64,000 nucleotides of DNA. Origin: Bacteroidales bacterium (GTDB taxonomy: Bacteria; Bacteroidota; Bacteroidia; Bacteroidales; ML635J-15). Numbering within the stretch: the first letter of the stretch is position 1; every line of letters starts with the position of its first letter. Location of the stretch: the NCBI GenBank assembly GCA_003249955.1, contig QKHS01000089.1, forward strand, positions 35,422-99,421, given 5' to 3'. Positions 33,577 to 42,075 of this stretch are shown piece by piece. Made by a program: the position numbers and the translations under genes. The notes below the pieces were generated by a model. That model had not been told where the DNA came from. It made no database searches and saw only the letters and a program-made list of their open reading frames with translations.

Positions 33577-35763
33577 TTACCTGATAATGTCAACATACCC
33601 TCTCATTGCCTCTGAACCGTCTTTCATATCAATTAAGTACATGTAAGAGCCTGAGGGAAGATTTTTACCATTACTGCTTCCGTTCCAGTCAGAGTTGTAC
33701 CCGGTTGTTTCAAAAACCAGTTGTCCGGTACGTGAGAATACCATTACCGATGCCTGTGGGTGCATTTCTATGAATAAAATTTTCCAAGTATCATTTTTGC
33801 CGTCATTATTTGGTGTAAAAACACTGGCAGGCACAAGACAAATATTATATGTGTTTTCAATGGTAAAGGACTTTTCATACAAACAACCTAAAAAGTCTGT
33901 TACCGTTAATGTGTAATTGCCTGCCTGCAAGCCTGAAATCAGAGTGTCGTTTCCGCCGTTTGACCATGAGCAGGTGTATGGTTCAAGGCCTCCGGAGATG
34001 CTTATGCTCAGAGAACCGTCAGAATTTAAAGGACAGGATTCTTTTTTTGTAACTGCTTCAACTCTGAATTCTGCATTTTTTGATATGGTTTCGCTGGTAG
34101 TTTTTTCGCATAAATTAGAATCGTTAACTGTTAAATAATAGGTTCCTTCCTGTAAGTTTTCTATAAAATCGCCGGTCGAACCGTCTGACCACAAATATGT
34201 ATAAGGGCTTATGCCTCCGTTTACTGAAGTTATTATTTTTCCTGTTTCGTCATCGGGACAAAATCCGCTGGTTACAGTTGTTGTTATTTCTATTTCTTCA
34301 GGAGAAGAAATTACAGCATCAAATACAGCAAGGCAAAAATTGTTGTCACGTATAGTTACGGTATAGTCTCCTTCAGGAACTCCGTTCATTGACTGGCTGT
34401 TGCTGCCGTTTGACCATGTGTAAGTGAACGGTTCCTGTCCCTGTATTACGTTTGCTGTTGCCGATCCGGTGCTGGTTCCGTAACAGGTAAGGTCTGTAGT
34501 TACAATTTCGGCATTAATGCCGGAAATAATTTCATACCCGAGTACGGCAGCCTCACTTGTACATGTACCGGCATCATTACTCTGAGTTACATAAAGAGTA
34601 TAGGCTCCGACAGTGCTATTATCATTGCTGAAAGTATTTCCTGCATATAATATGTTTGTAAGTGATTCGTCAGAATACCATTTAATATTTGACCCGTTTG
34701 CTGTAAAATCAGGCATTATTTCTCCAAAACAAAAACTGGAACTGTAGTTTTCAAACTCTGGTGCCGGAATTGTGTTGTAATCAATTGTAACTGTTGCAGG
34801 AAGACTGGTACATGAATTAATCGTTTCTGTTTGTGTTAAATAAAATGTATATGTACTGTCAGGGCTTATTAACGAAGGAGTAAAGTTATTCCCGCTATAA
34901 ACAGGTGTCAGCAGGTCTGCGTTATCGTACCAATTAATATCTGTTCCTGTTGCAGAAATTACAGGCATTGCTTCGCCATTGCAAATCTGAAGACTTGACT
35001 GATCTACACCTGGGGCTCCGGGCAAAGGATAAACATTTACAGGAGTTGTTTGAGTAAGAACGATTACCGGCTTGTTAAAATATGCGGTAATTGTAAGTAA
35101 ACCGTTTGGAGTAGATGCTGTGTAAACTTTGGTTGTCTCGAAAAAGCCGGTTGAATTGTTTGCAGGAAGTTGCATGGCAATCATAGTTCCGTCACCTTCT
35201 CCGTCATCAATACAGTTGTCGTCACTGTCAATAGGATCGGCATCCCATATTTCCAGCCACAATGGAATATCTGTACCAATGTTTAAAGCACCAATGGTAT
35301 ATTCCAGATGGCTGTTTGATTCCGGATCAACACTGTAGCTCCCGGATGAGGATTCTGTGTTATAAAGTTCGTTTCCGTTATTGTCTTTGACAATTATATA
35401 CACTTCAACATCAGGATCTGTGAACGGATCGTCGCAGCCCAGATATCCGTCAAGTACTATTTTTGTAAGTTCGAAACCAATAGTGTCAATTGTTACCGTG
35501 TAATTTACATTGTGTTCGCCTAAGGTGTTGTAAATCTGGCTGTCAGGATTTTCAAGTGTGGATGTGTTTCCGTTGCCAAAATCCCACGAATATGTGAATC
35601 CGGTTGTTATAAACATTACCGGGGAATAACCGTTTGCCGGATGAAGATTTGTAAAACTCACGTCTGTGCTGCCACAACCATTTTCGGGACTTAAGCTGAA
35701 GTGTTGTGCATAAGCTCCGGCAATCATAAGTAATGAAACTGAAAATAATAATAACTTCTTCAT
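33577..35763 (-). CDS. T9SS type B (gliding-motility-associated C-terminal) adhesin with SprB-like repeats
   Basis: A 728-residue exported protein. Signal peptide at 1-19. A PKD-like domain around 30-90 (GFTYSWDFGNG) is followed by a region DGYLGCDDPFTDPDVEVYII. Two Ig-like 'GNNFTP/SPDSTYTFYLTQ' modules, three SprB-type repeats (CYGTSTGSATANV, FCPDDETGKI and SCPLNSDGSLSISISGGLEP) and a type B sorting domain (VFTPNNDGKNDTWKI, then GQLVFETTGYNSDWNG) follow. The type B domain is exported by T9SS and anchored with PorP/SprF, whose gene is the next one downstream. It has a 2-bp spacing to the phosphatase upstream. Confidence 0.9.
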   Translation of the reverse strand: MKKLLLFSVSLLMIAGAYAQHFSLSPENGCGSTDVSFTNLHPANGYSPVMFITTGFTYSWDFGNGNTSTLENPDSQIYNTLGEHNVNYTVTIDTIGFELTKIVLDGYLGCDDPFTDPDVEVYIIVKDNNGNELYNTESSSGSYSVDPESNSHLEYTIGALNIGTDIPLWLEIWDADPIDSDDNCIDDGEGDGTMIAMQLPANNSTGFFETTKVYTASTPNGLLTITAYFNKPVIVLTQTTPVNVYPLPGAPGVDQSSLQICNGEAMPVISATGTDINWYDNADLLTPVYSGNNFTPSLISPDSTYTFYLTQTETINSCTSLPATVTIDYNTIPAPEFENYSSSFCFGEIMPDFTANGSNIKWYSDESLTNILYAGNTFSNDNSTVGAYTLYVTQSNDAGTCTSEAAVLGYEIISGINAEIVTTDLTCYGTSTGSATANVIQGQEPFTYTWSNGSNSQSMNGVPEGDYTVTIRDNNFCLAVFDAVISSPEEIEITTTVTSGFCPDDETGKIITSVNGGISPYTYLWSDGSTGDFIENLQEGTYYLTVNDSNLCEKTTSETISKNAEFRVEAVTKKESCPLNSDGSLSISISGGLEPYTCSWSNGGNDTLISGLQAGNYTLTVTDFLGCLYEKSFTIENTYNICLVPASVFTPNNDGKNDTWKILFIEMHPQASVMVFSRTGQLVFETTGYNSDWNGSSNGKNLPSGSYMYLIDMKDGSEAMRGYVDIIR

Positions 35764-35765
35764 AA

Positions 35766-37667
35766 TTATTCTTTAATTATTTGTTTGGATTTTGTTATTC
35801 CTGAATCTGTTCTGATTGTTAAGATATAAGTTCCCGGTTCAAAATTGCTCAGGTCTATTTCGTCGTAATTTAAATCAGAGCAGTCTGAATTAAAATATTT
35901 TTCAAATACAACCTGTCCTTTTAAATTGGTGATGATAAATTCTACTTTTTGATTTTCAACAAGATAAAATTGTACTACACATTTATCAATTGCAGGATTA
36001 GGGTAAATTCCGATAATAACAAGGTCTTTTGAAAATTTGTATTGATGTATATTTGTATTAAGGTCCTGATTGGGAAATTCCGGTGCAAGGTAGGGATTGG
36101 GAGTCATCCTGTATGACGGAACCGCAGCATGGCGTAAAAATGATTCATCTTTGTTTACATACCACCCGCTGGCAAAACTTTCCACATAAGAGCGCGAATC
36201 TATATTGTTTACAAAATACCAGTCTGCCTGGCACCTTGTTTTGTTTAAGTCTATAATGTTGTAACCGCGGGAGTCGAGATTTACCCATTTCATATGCGGA
36301 TTTGCCAACTGGATAGCTCCGGCACCTATTCCGCCGAAGAAACTGTTTGTTGACGGACTTGTAACAGAAGGGGTTACAAACTCAACTGTGCCGGAACCCT
36401 GTCCGTTCGATCCGTATTCTCCCATAGTAGGATTGGGAACATCGTTTGCCCACGAAGTATGGATATCTCCTGTAAGTATTACCGTATTTTTTATTGACAT
36501 ACCGTAAATCCAGTCAAGAATTCTTTGTCTTTCAAACTGGTACCCGTCCCATTGGTCGTTGTTTGCAACAATTCCGGCTATAAGCATAGGGGCAAACATT
36601 ACCTGCTGGGTAATCATTTTCCATTGAATCGGTGTTGTAACTTCGTAATTATATAATTCCATTTTAAGCCAGTTGAATTGTGTGTCTCCGATTAATCTTT
36701 TGTCGGGACTGTCATTGCTTAACCCGTCCTGTTCGTCGCGGGCTTCCAGACGTGTATCGAGCATGATGGAAGCTGCCAGATCACCGAACTTTACGGTGTG
36801 GTGAATATTATTTGCAGGGTCGAGAGGGTCATTTATTCTTCGCATAGGAATCCATTCGAAAAATGCTTCGAGACCGGCATTTTTTCTTGTATCCCAATCG
36901 CCTTCGCTTGAAGGATCATGGTTTTCTGCTCCGCCAACCCATGAGTCGTTGGCAGTTTCGTGGTCGTCATAAATTACATACCATGGTAATTGCTGATGGG
37001 CATATCTTAAATCGGGGTCAAGCCTGTAATGGGAGTATCTCATGCGGTAATCGGCAAGGGTCAGGATTTCGTGTCCGGGCTGCAATGGCCTTTCCTCATT
37101 ATCTCCGTATTCATCGGTACCGTATTCGTAAATGTAATCGCCTAAATGGAAAATGCAATCAATATCATTTCTGGTAGCTAATTGTTTGTAAACGTTAAAG
37201 TACCCGTTATTATAATTTGAACCTGAAATTGTTGCAATTCGTAAGCTGTCGCAATCTCCTACCGGTGTGGTTTTGGTTCTGCCTATAATCGAGTTTATGC
37301 CCATGGCCCTGAAATAGTAATAATACCATTTTCCGGGCTCTAATCCGGTTACGTCAACTTTTACAGTCCAGTCAATTTCTTCGGTGGTGGTAAACACTCC
37401 CTGATTAACGATGTTGTCAAAAACAGTGTCTTCTGCCATAAACCATTGTACTTCGATGCTGGATTCTGTATTTACCGGTGTTACACGCGTCCAGATGATT
37501 ACTCTGTCGGCAAGTGCATCGCCGGAGGCAACGCCGTGATAAAAAGGTGCAAACTGTGGATCAAAAGATTCTTCCAATCTGCCGCAGTGGTTAATTTCAA
37601 GGCTTTGCTGCGCTGCAACATAACCTGAAAAAAGAAAAATTAATGCCGGGATAATAAGCTTTTTCAT
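35766..37667 (-). CDS. PhoD-like alkaline phosphatase/phosphodiesterase, T9SS cargo
   Basis: A 633-residue secreted phosphatase. Signal peptide at 1-19. The PhoD fold starts with HGVASGDALADRVIIWTRV (44-62) and has the catalytic-metal motifs IFHLGDYIYEYG, YDDHETANDSWVGGAENH and ILTGDIHTSWANDV. A T9SS type A sorting domain forms the end (IGIYPNPAIDKC, then GTYILTIRTDSG and a basic tail). PhoD enzymes hydrolyse phosphomonoesters or diesters, using calcium and iron. It is 2 bp from the next gene and lies in the porin-phosphatase operon, which indicates a role in phosphate release at the surface. Confidence 0.9.
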   Translation of the reverse strand: MKKLIIPALIFLFSGYVAAQQSLEINHCGRLEESFDPQFAPFYHGVASGDALADRVIIWTRVTPVNTESSIEVQWFMAEDTVFDNIVNQGVFTTTEEIDWTVKVDVTGLEPGKWYYYYFRAMGINSIIGRTKTTPVGDCDSLRIATISGSNYNNGYFNVYKQLATRNDIDCIFHLGDYIYEYGTDEYGDNEERPLQPGHEILTLADYRMRYSHYRLDPDLRYAHQQLPWYVIYDDHETANDSWVGGAENHDPSSEGDWDTRKNAGLEAFFEWIPMRRINDPLDPANNIHHTVKFGDLAASIMLDTRLEARDEQDGLSNDSPDKRLIGDTQFNWLKMELYNYEVTTPIQWKMITQQVMFAPMLIAGIVANNDQWDGYQFERQRILDWIYGMSIKNTVILTGDIHTSWANDVPNPTMGEYGSNGQGSGTVEFVTPSVTSPSTNSFFGGIGAGAIQLANPHMKWVNLDSRGYNIIDLNKTRCQADWYFVNNIDSRSYVESFASGWYVNKDESFLRHAAVPSYRMTPNPYLAPEFPNQDLNTNIHQYKFSKDLVIIGIYPNPAIDKCVVQFYLVENQKVEFIITNLKGQVVFEKYFNSDCSDLNYDEIDLSNFEPGTYILTIRTDSGITKSKQIIKE

Positions 37668-37669
37668 GA

Positions 37670-40354
37670 CTATTTAATTTTAATTATTCTGTGTATATCT
37701 GATTTGTTTCCGTTGATAACAAGTACGAAATAGGTTCCGGGTTCAAAAGAAGAAAGGTCAACTTTTAATTCTCCTGAATCGGGAGTATATGTTTTTTCGT
37801 AGAGTGGCTGACCAAAACCGTTGTGGATTTTTATAGTGGCCGGGCCAAACGAATTGTCAATTTTTATATTTATTTCTCCGGTAACAGGATTAGGATAAAC
37901 CTGCGAATATTTGCCGTCTGATTTGGGTGCTGTAATACTGTTGGCACCGGAGAAAACTACAGAATAGGTGTTGCTGGTTTCTTCGTCCTGGGCAATTACG
38001 ATAACATTTGCTGTTCTTTGTGCTGTGCTGCCGGTTAAATCGAAAGGGGGAAATATTTTTACCGTAGCTTCAGGGTCTTCTGCTGTCGCTGAAATTTCAA
38101 CTTCATTTGTCCCGGCTTCAAGATTTACATTATAAGCAAAGATATTGTTTGAAAATGCCGGTTCCAGTGTACCCGGATTTACATTAAGTGTTGCAAGATA
38201 GGCGTTGTCTGAATTTACATCAATAAGTTCAACGTTTGCAGTGTAATTTTGTGTTGAATTATCGGCAGCAGTAACAGTATAAGTAACGGGGTTTGTAAAG
38301 TTCTGAGCAGAACCTGAAGCCGGAGAAACGGACTGACCTATATATGTTATCGCCGGTACAAGGTTGCTTACATTGGTTCCGGTAGCCATGAATACTGTAA
38401 TTGTGTGATTTGTCTGGTTTATGTCAGTTGCCTGTAGCTGACCGGGAATTGTAAAACCTGTAATCATTTTTGCATCTGCAGCAGCAACTATAAAATCAAC
38501 TGTGTAGGTATTGTTTGTGCTTAAATCAACAGATGTTACAGTAACACTTGCTTCGCCGTCAACAGATGTTGCCTGAGTTATAACAACGTTGGCCGAGGGA
38601 TCGTTAGGGGTGGCAGATATTGTAGGAATTGTTGATGTGCCTGCAGGTAAGTCAACAATGTAATCATAAATTCCGCTGCTGAAATCCGGATTTAAACTGC
38701 CTGCACTGGTTGTTAAGCTTGAAAGTCCTGCGTCTGCACCGGCCTGTAATTGAAATTCTATAGTATATGTTTTGGTTGTGGTCTGATTTTCTGCTGTAAC
38801 AACAATTGTACTTGTGCGTTGAGCCGCATTGCCTGAAAGATTAGTAGCAGGAGAGATTGCTGTTGTTGCTCCTGCATTAGCAGGAACTGCAAATGTGGAC
38901 GGGACTGTTGATGTGCCTGCCGGAAGTGTTACAGTATAATTTAAAGTGTTTGCAGAGAAAGCCGGAGACAGGTTCCCTGATGATGTGTATAATTGTGCCA
39001 GGTCGGCGTTATCACTGAATGTAAAATGATTGTTGTACATGATGTAAACATTGGAACCTGCCATATCCCAATATGCCAGTCCATTTGCAGGAAGTGTTCC
39101 CGGAGGATCATTCTGGGCTACCTGTGTAACATTTGCAATTGTAGTCTGGTCAAAGTTTACCGAGCGTATTTCGTATTTTTGTTTGTAAACTGTAACAATG
39201 TTAAGCCCCGAAAATTTTCCCTGAGCTTTTGTCCATGCGTATGCTTTGCCGTTTGCATCTGTATAGAGATTTCTCATAGGTGCTCCCCATGAGCCTTCTC
39301 CAATGTAAACACACCCGTTTTCGTTGTCAATTTCAAAACCTGAATCGCTTCCGGCACCTGTTCCGGGAGATATAGGCTCGGTAATTTTCATAACATGAGA
39401 ATGTCCGTCCATGCTTAACCTGATGTTATAACCGGCAAAAAGTTCGGCCCAGCAGTTTATTAAATTGGGTAAAACGCTGTATTCTCCGTGGGGTGCCATT
39501 GGAATATGGTATTGTATGAATTTCCAGAACGGTTCGTTTTCGTTTCCTGTGTAAGCATCGCAATCGTTTGTAAACCAGTTGAGCTGTCCCGAATCACATT
39601 CAAGGTCGGTGTTCATACAATAAAATCTGAAAAGTCTTCCGGCACTGAAAGAATAATAATTGCTGTTATTCGGAATGTCAAACATATTGTACAGGTCATC
39701 ATTATCTTCGTGGTTTCCGTAAACTCCGACTATAGGAATAATTCTGCCTTTTGTTTCGGCTCCGCCAATGGTTCTCTGCCAGTCAACGAACCAGTCAGAC
39801 CATAACTGATCTCCGCCAACAAGAAAGTTTTCGGAAAAGATATAGTCCCCTGAAAAAGCAACAAAATCAGGGCGTATTTTTGCAACCAGGTCAAATCCTT
39901 TTCTGCGTCTTGGTTCACATTGATCCGTTTCATATTCAAATCCGCTTGCCCCGGTTCTGGTGTCGCCGCCATTAATGAACATAACCGGAATGTTAGGATC
40001 GTCCGGCAAAGTTTTGAATGACATTCTTGAACTTGACCCGGAATCATCTTTAATGACAAAATAATAAACTGTGTTTGGAGTGAGCCCGGTTAATCTTGCA
40101 AACCTGTTTGTTTTTCCTCGATGGCTTACTGTTCTGTCAACGGTATGGCTAAAAGGATATGCGCTCCATACTGTACTGAAATCTTCTGTCCCGAAATATA
40201 CTGTAGCATTGTTTGATGTTCCGTTATCGCACCAGCCCAGAACTATTGTTGTAGTAGGGTCGTCACGGTATGAAGCTCTGTAATATTGCGTTCCTGCAAC
40301 CAAACCTGTTGCCAGTAATAATAATGAAAGTAAAACCGAAATTTGTTTTTTCAT
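37670..40354 (-). CDS. Purple-acid-phosphatase-like metallophosphoesterase with cadherin-like modules, T9SS cargo
   Basis: An 894-residue secreted enzyme. Signal peptide at 1-21. An N-terminal fibronectin-type domain (about 25-110) is typical of purple acid phosphatases. The metallophosphoesterase domain has NGGDTRTG, VAFSGDYIF, VYGNHED, QYHIPMAPHG and MDGHSHVMKI. About 435-800 are cadherin-like beta-sandwich modules (AFSANTLNYTVTLPAGTSTV and repeats), then a T9SS type A sorting domain (YSQVYPNPVTGEI, then IKIK end). It probably releases phosphate from organic phosphate outside the cell. It starts 16 bp after the porin gene stop, in the same operon. Confidence 0.88.
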   Translation of the reverse strand: MKKQISVLLSLLLLATGLVAGTQYYRASYRDDPTTTIVLGWCDNGTSNNATVYFGTEDFSTVWSAYPFSHTVDRTVSHRGKTNRFARLTGLTPNTVYYFVIKDDSGSSSRMSFKTLPDDPNIPVMFINGGDTRTGASGFEYETDQCEPRRRKGFDLVAKIRPDFVAFSGDYIFSENFLVGGDQLWSDWFVDWQRTIGGAETKGRIIPIVGVYGNHEDNDDLYNMFDIPNNSNYYSFSAGRLFRFYCMNTDLECDSGQLNWFTNDCDAYTGNENEPFWKFIQYHIPMAPHGEYSVLPNLINCWAELFAGYNIRLSMDGHSHVMKITEPISPGTGAGSDSGFEIDNENGCVYIGEGSWGAPMRNLYTDANGKAYAWTKAQGKFSGLNIVTVYKQKYEIRSVNFDQTTIANVTQVAQNDPPGTLPANGLAYWDMAGSNVYIMYNNHFTFSDNADLAQLYTSSGNLSPAFSANTLNYTVTLPAGTSTVPSTFAVPANAGATTAISPATNLSGNAAQRTSTIVVTAENQTTTKTYTIEFQLQAGADAGLSSLTTSAGSLNPDFSSGIYDYIVDLPAGTSTIPTISATPNDPSANVVITQATSVDGEASVTVTSVDLSTNNTYTVDFIVAAADAKMITGFTIPGQLQATDINQTNHTITVFMATGTNVSNLVPAITYIGQSVSPASGSAQNFTNPVTYTVTAADNSTQNYTANVELIDVNSDNAYLATLNVNPGTLEPAFSNNIFAYNVNLEAGTNEVEISATAEDPEATVKIFPPFDLTGSTAQRTANVIVIAQDEETSNTYSVVFSGANSITAPKSDGKYSQVYPNPVTGEINIKIDNSFGPATIKIHNGFGQPLYEKTYTPDSGELKVDLSSFEPGTYFVLVINGNKSDIHRIIKIK

Positions 40355-40370
40355 AACCTGTATCTGTTTA

Positions 40371-41882
40371 TTAAAATTTGTATTGTAATCTTATTGTTAA
40401 AACATCATCTTTAATGTCGCTGATGAAGCCGGGAGAGGAGCGGCGCCCAAGTCTGAGGTCTCCGTTATATTGTTCTATTGAGGTAATTTCGTTTTTTACA
40501 TTTTCGTAATACAACAGGAATTTAAGGTTTTCGGTAACCTGCCAGTTCCAGCCTATCCCGATTGTAGAGAATTTAACGTCTGCAGGCGAGATGTAGGTCT
40601 TTCCTGTTTCGACCGTATCATTTGCGTAATACAGCAGGTTCAGTTCTTTGCCTGCTATTGCGGTGTTTGGATCGTACCAGTCGTATTTTACTACAATCTG
40701 GTGGTGTGTTTCCATTATGTTCTGAGTAATTGAAACCGAGCCCCCGTTAAAATCGCGAATCATTGTACTGTGATTTTTATTTGTGAGTTTTGCCATTGTC
40801 GGGTTATATGGCTGTGGCTGGTCATACATAGGCCAGGCCATACCAAGAGCCGGACCTGTTGAAGAATACGTGTTGATTTCGTTGTAAATAACATAATCTT
40901 TTTCGATGTTGTTGTTATTTACGGCTGCGGGTTGACTGCCCCATATGTATTCGGCAGAAATTTCCGTTTTCCCGAAAGGTGATTTTAGCTCAACCTGTCC
41001 GTCAATGCCATAATATTTACGGTCAACCCCGATTCCTGTTGTTCCGGAGGCTAATGTCTGAGCAGAATCAACGTAAAAGCCTTTGTATGATATTCCTGCT
41101 GTATCGGTAATGTTGCCAAAATAGTATATATAGTATTTTGTGTTTACATTGGAAGCAACAGTATCAACAGGTTCGTAAACGTGCTCAACTTTTCCGCTGT
41201 AGTATGAAAACCCTGCCGATGCTTTAAAGTTTTCGACTGTTTTAGGGGTAAAAAGCTTTATGTTGCCGATAAAATCTTTGTAATTATCTGTCTCAACAGC
41301 AGTTCCGTTTCCGTTTACAATTGCTCCGGTAATTTCAAAGAAACTGAATCCCGACTCTTCCGGTAACCTGAAAGTTGCTTTTATTCCCAGATCTCTTTCG
41401 TTCGGGAAAATTGTCTGAACGACTCTGGCTCTTTCAGGTGAAATCCTTTCCTGAGATGAGTTTTGTACTTCATAACCAAAAGGCCTGTTAAAAAGTCCGG
41501 CTGTAAATTCAAAAGAATTAAGGTATGGTTCCTTAACAGAGAGAAACAGGTCTTTTACCTGAAAACCTTTTTCGGTAAAGTCGAACGACATTTTTGCTTT
41601 GGTTATATCTGTTGAGTGAGTAAATGATAAACGTCCGCGACGGATTTGAAAACGATTGTATGTTAAATCGTTTGTGAATGAGCCTCCGCTGAAATTTGCA
41701 AAATACTTTGTGGTTGAACCTACCGAATCGGGAACAAAGAACTGTTGATACTGAGATTGAATATATCCCGAAATTTTAACTTTGTTTTTATCTCCGGATG
41801 TTTGTTCCTGAGCACTTGAATTTATTGAAAAAGTAATTAAAATGCCTGATAATACAAGCAGATTGGTAAAATGTCTCCTCAT
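40371..41882 (-). CDS. Phosphate-selective porin OprO/OprP family
   Basis: A 503-residue outer-membrane barrel with a signal peptide (about 1-24, ending SSA). The OprO/P motifs are IRRGRLSFTHSTDITKAKMS, LFNRPFGYEVQNSSQERISP and VQTIFPNERDLGIKA, and the barrel ends in LTIRLQYKF with terminal phenylalanine. OprP-type porins take up phosphate or polyphosphate. First gene of a five-gene operon with two phosphatases and a T9SS adhesin pair. An exact TAnnTTTG promoter lies 25 bp upstream and a ribosome-binding-like AAGGA precedes the ATG. The co-transcribed phosphatases support phosphate as the substrate. Confidence 0.9.
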   Translation of the reverse strand: MRRHFTNLLVLSGILITFSINSSAQEQTSGDKNKVKISGYIQSQYQQFFVPDSVGSTTKYFANFSGGSFTNDLTYNRFQIRRGRLSFTHSTDITKAKMSFDFTEKGFQVKDLFLSVKEPYLNSFEFTAGLFNRPFGYEVQNSSQERISPERARVVQTIFPNERDLGIKATFRLPEESGFSFFEITGAIVNGNGTAVETDNYKDFIGNIKLFTPKTVENFKASAGFSYYSGKVEHVYEPVDTVASNVNTKYYIYYFGNITDTAGISYKGFYVDSAQTLASGTTGIGVDRKYYGIDGQVELKSPFGKTEISAEYIWGSQPAAVNNNNIEKDYVIYNEINTYSSTGPALGMAWPMYDQPQPYNPTMAKLTNKNHSTMIRDFNGGSVSITQNIMETHHQIVVKYDWYDPNTAIAGKELNLLYYANDTVETGKTYISPADVKFSTIGIGWNWQVTENLKFLLYYENVKNEITSIEQYNGDLRLGRRSSPGFISDIKDDVLTIRLQYKF

Positions 41883-41907
41883 AATAATATCCTTGTTTTT
41901 TAAGTCT

Positions 41908-41915
41908 CAAAACTA
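41908..41915 (-). promoter_or_regulatory. Promoter -7 box of the phosphate operon
   Basis: The minus strand reads TAGTTTTG, matching TAnnTTTG. The leader is about 20 bases. No Pho-box-like repeat of 11-base period is apparent. An ATTCTGT/ACAGAAT inverted repeat lies further upstream at 41981-42012. Confidence 0.55.
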
Positions 41916-42075
41916 TCTGAGGCTGATTAATGAATTGTTAAATAAATATTATATGATTGATAAAAAAGTTAAGACAGGGAATTCTGTTATTGACATTAAT
42001 TTAATACAGAATTAATAAAATTTTTATTCTGATAAGTTAAAACATTCCGGTAATAATTGTTTTGCCATAAAGCAA

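Noticed and set aside
41883..42075. Pho box before the phosphate operon
   Set aside because: No pair of 11-base-spaced TGTCA-type repeats is present; only a single ATTCTGT/ACAGAAT inverted repeat.
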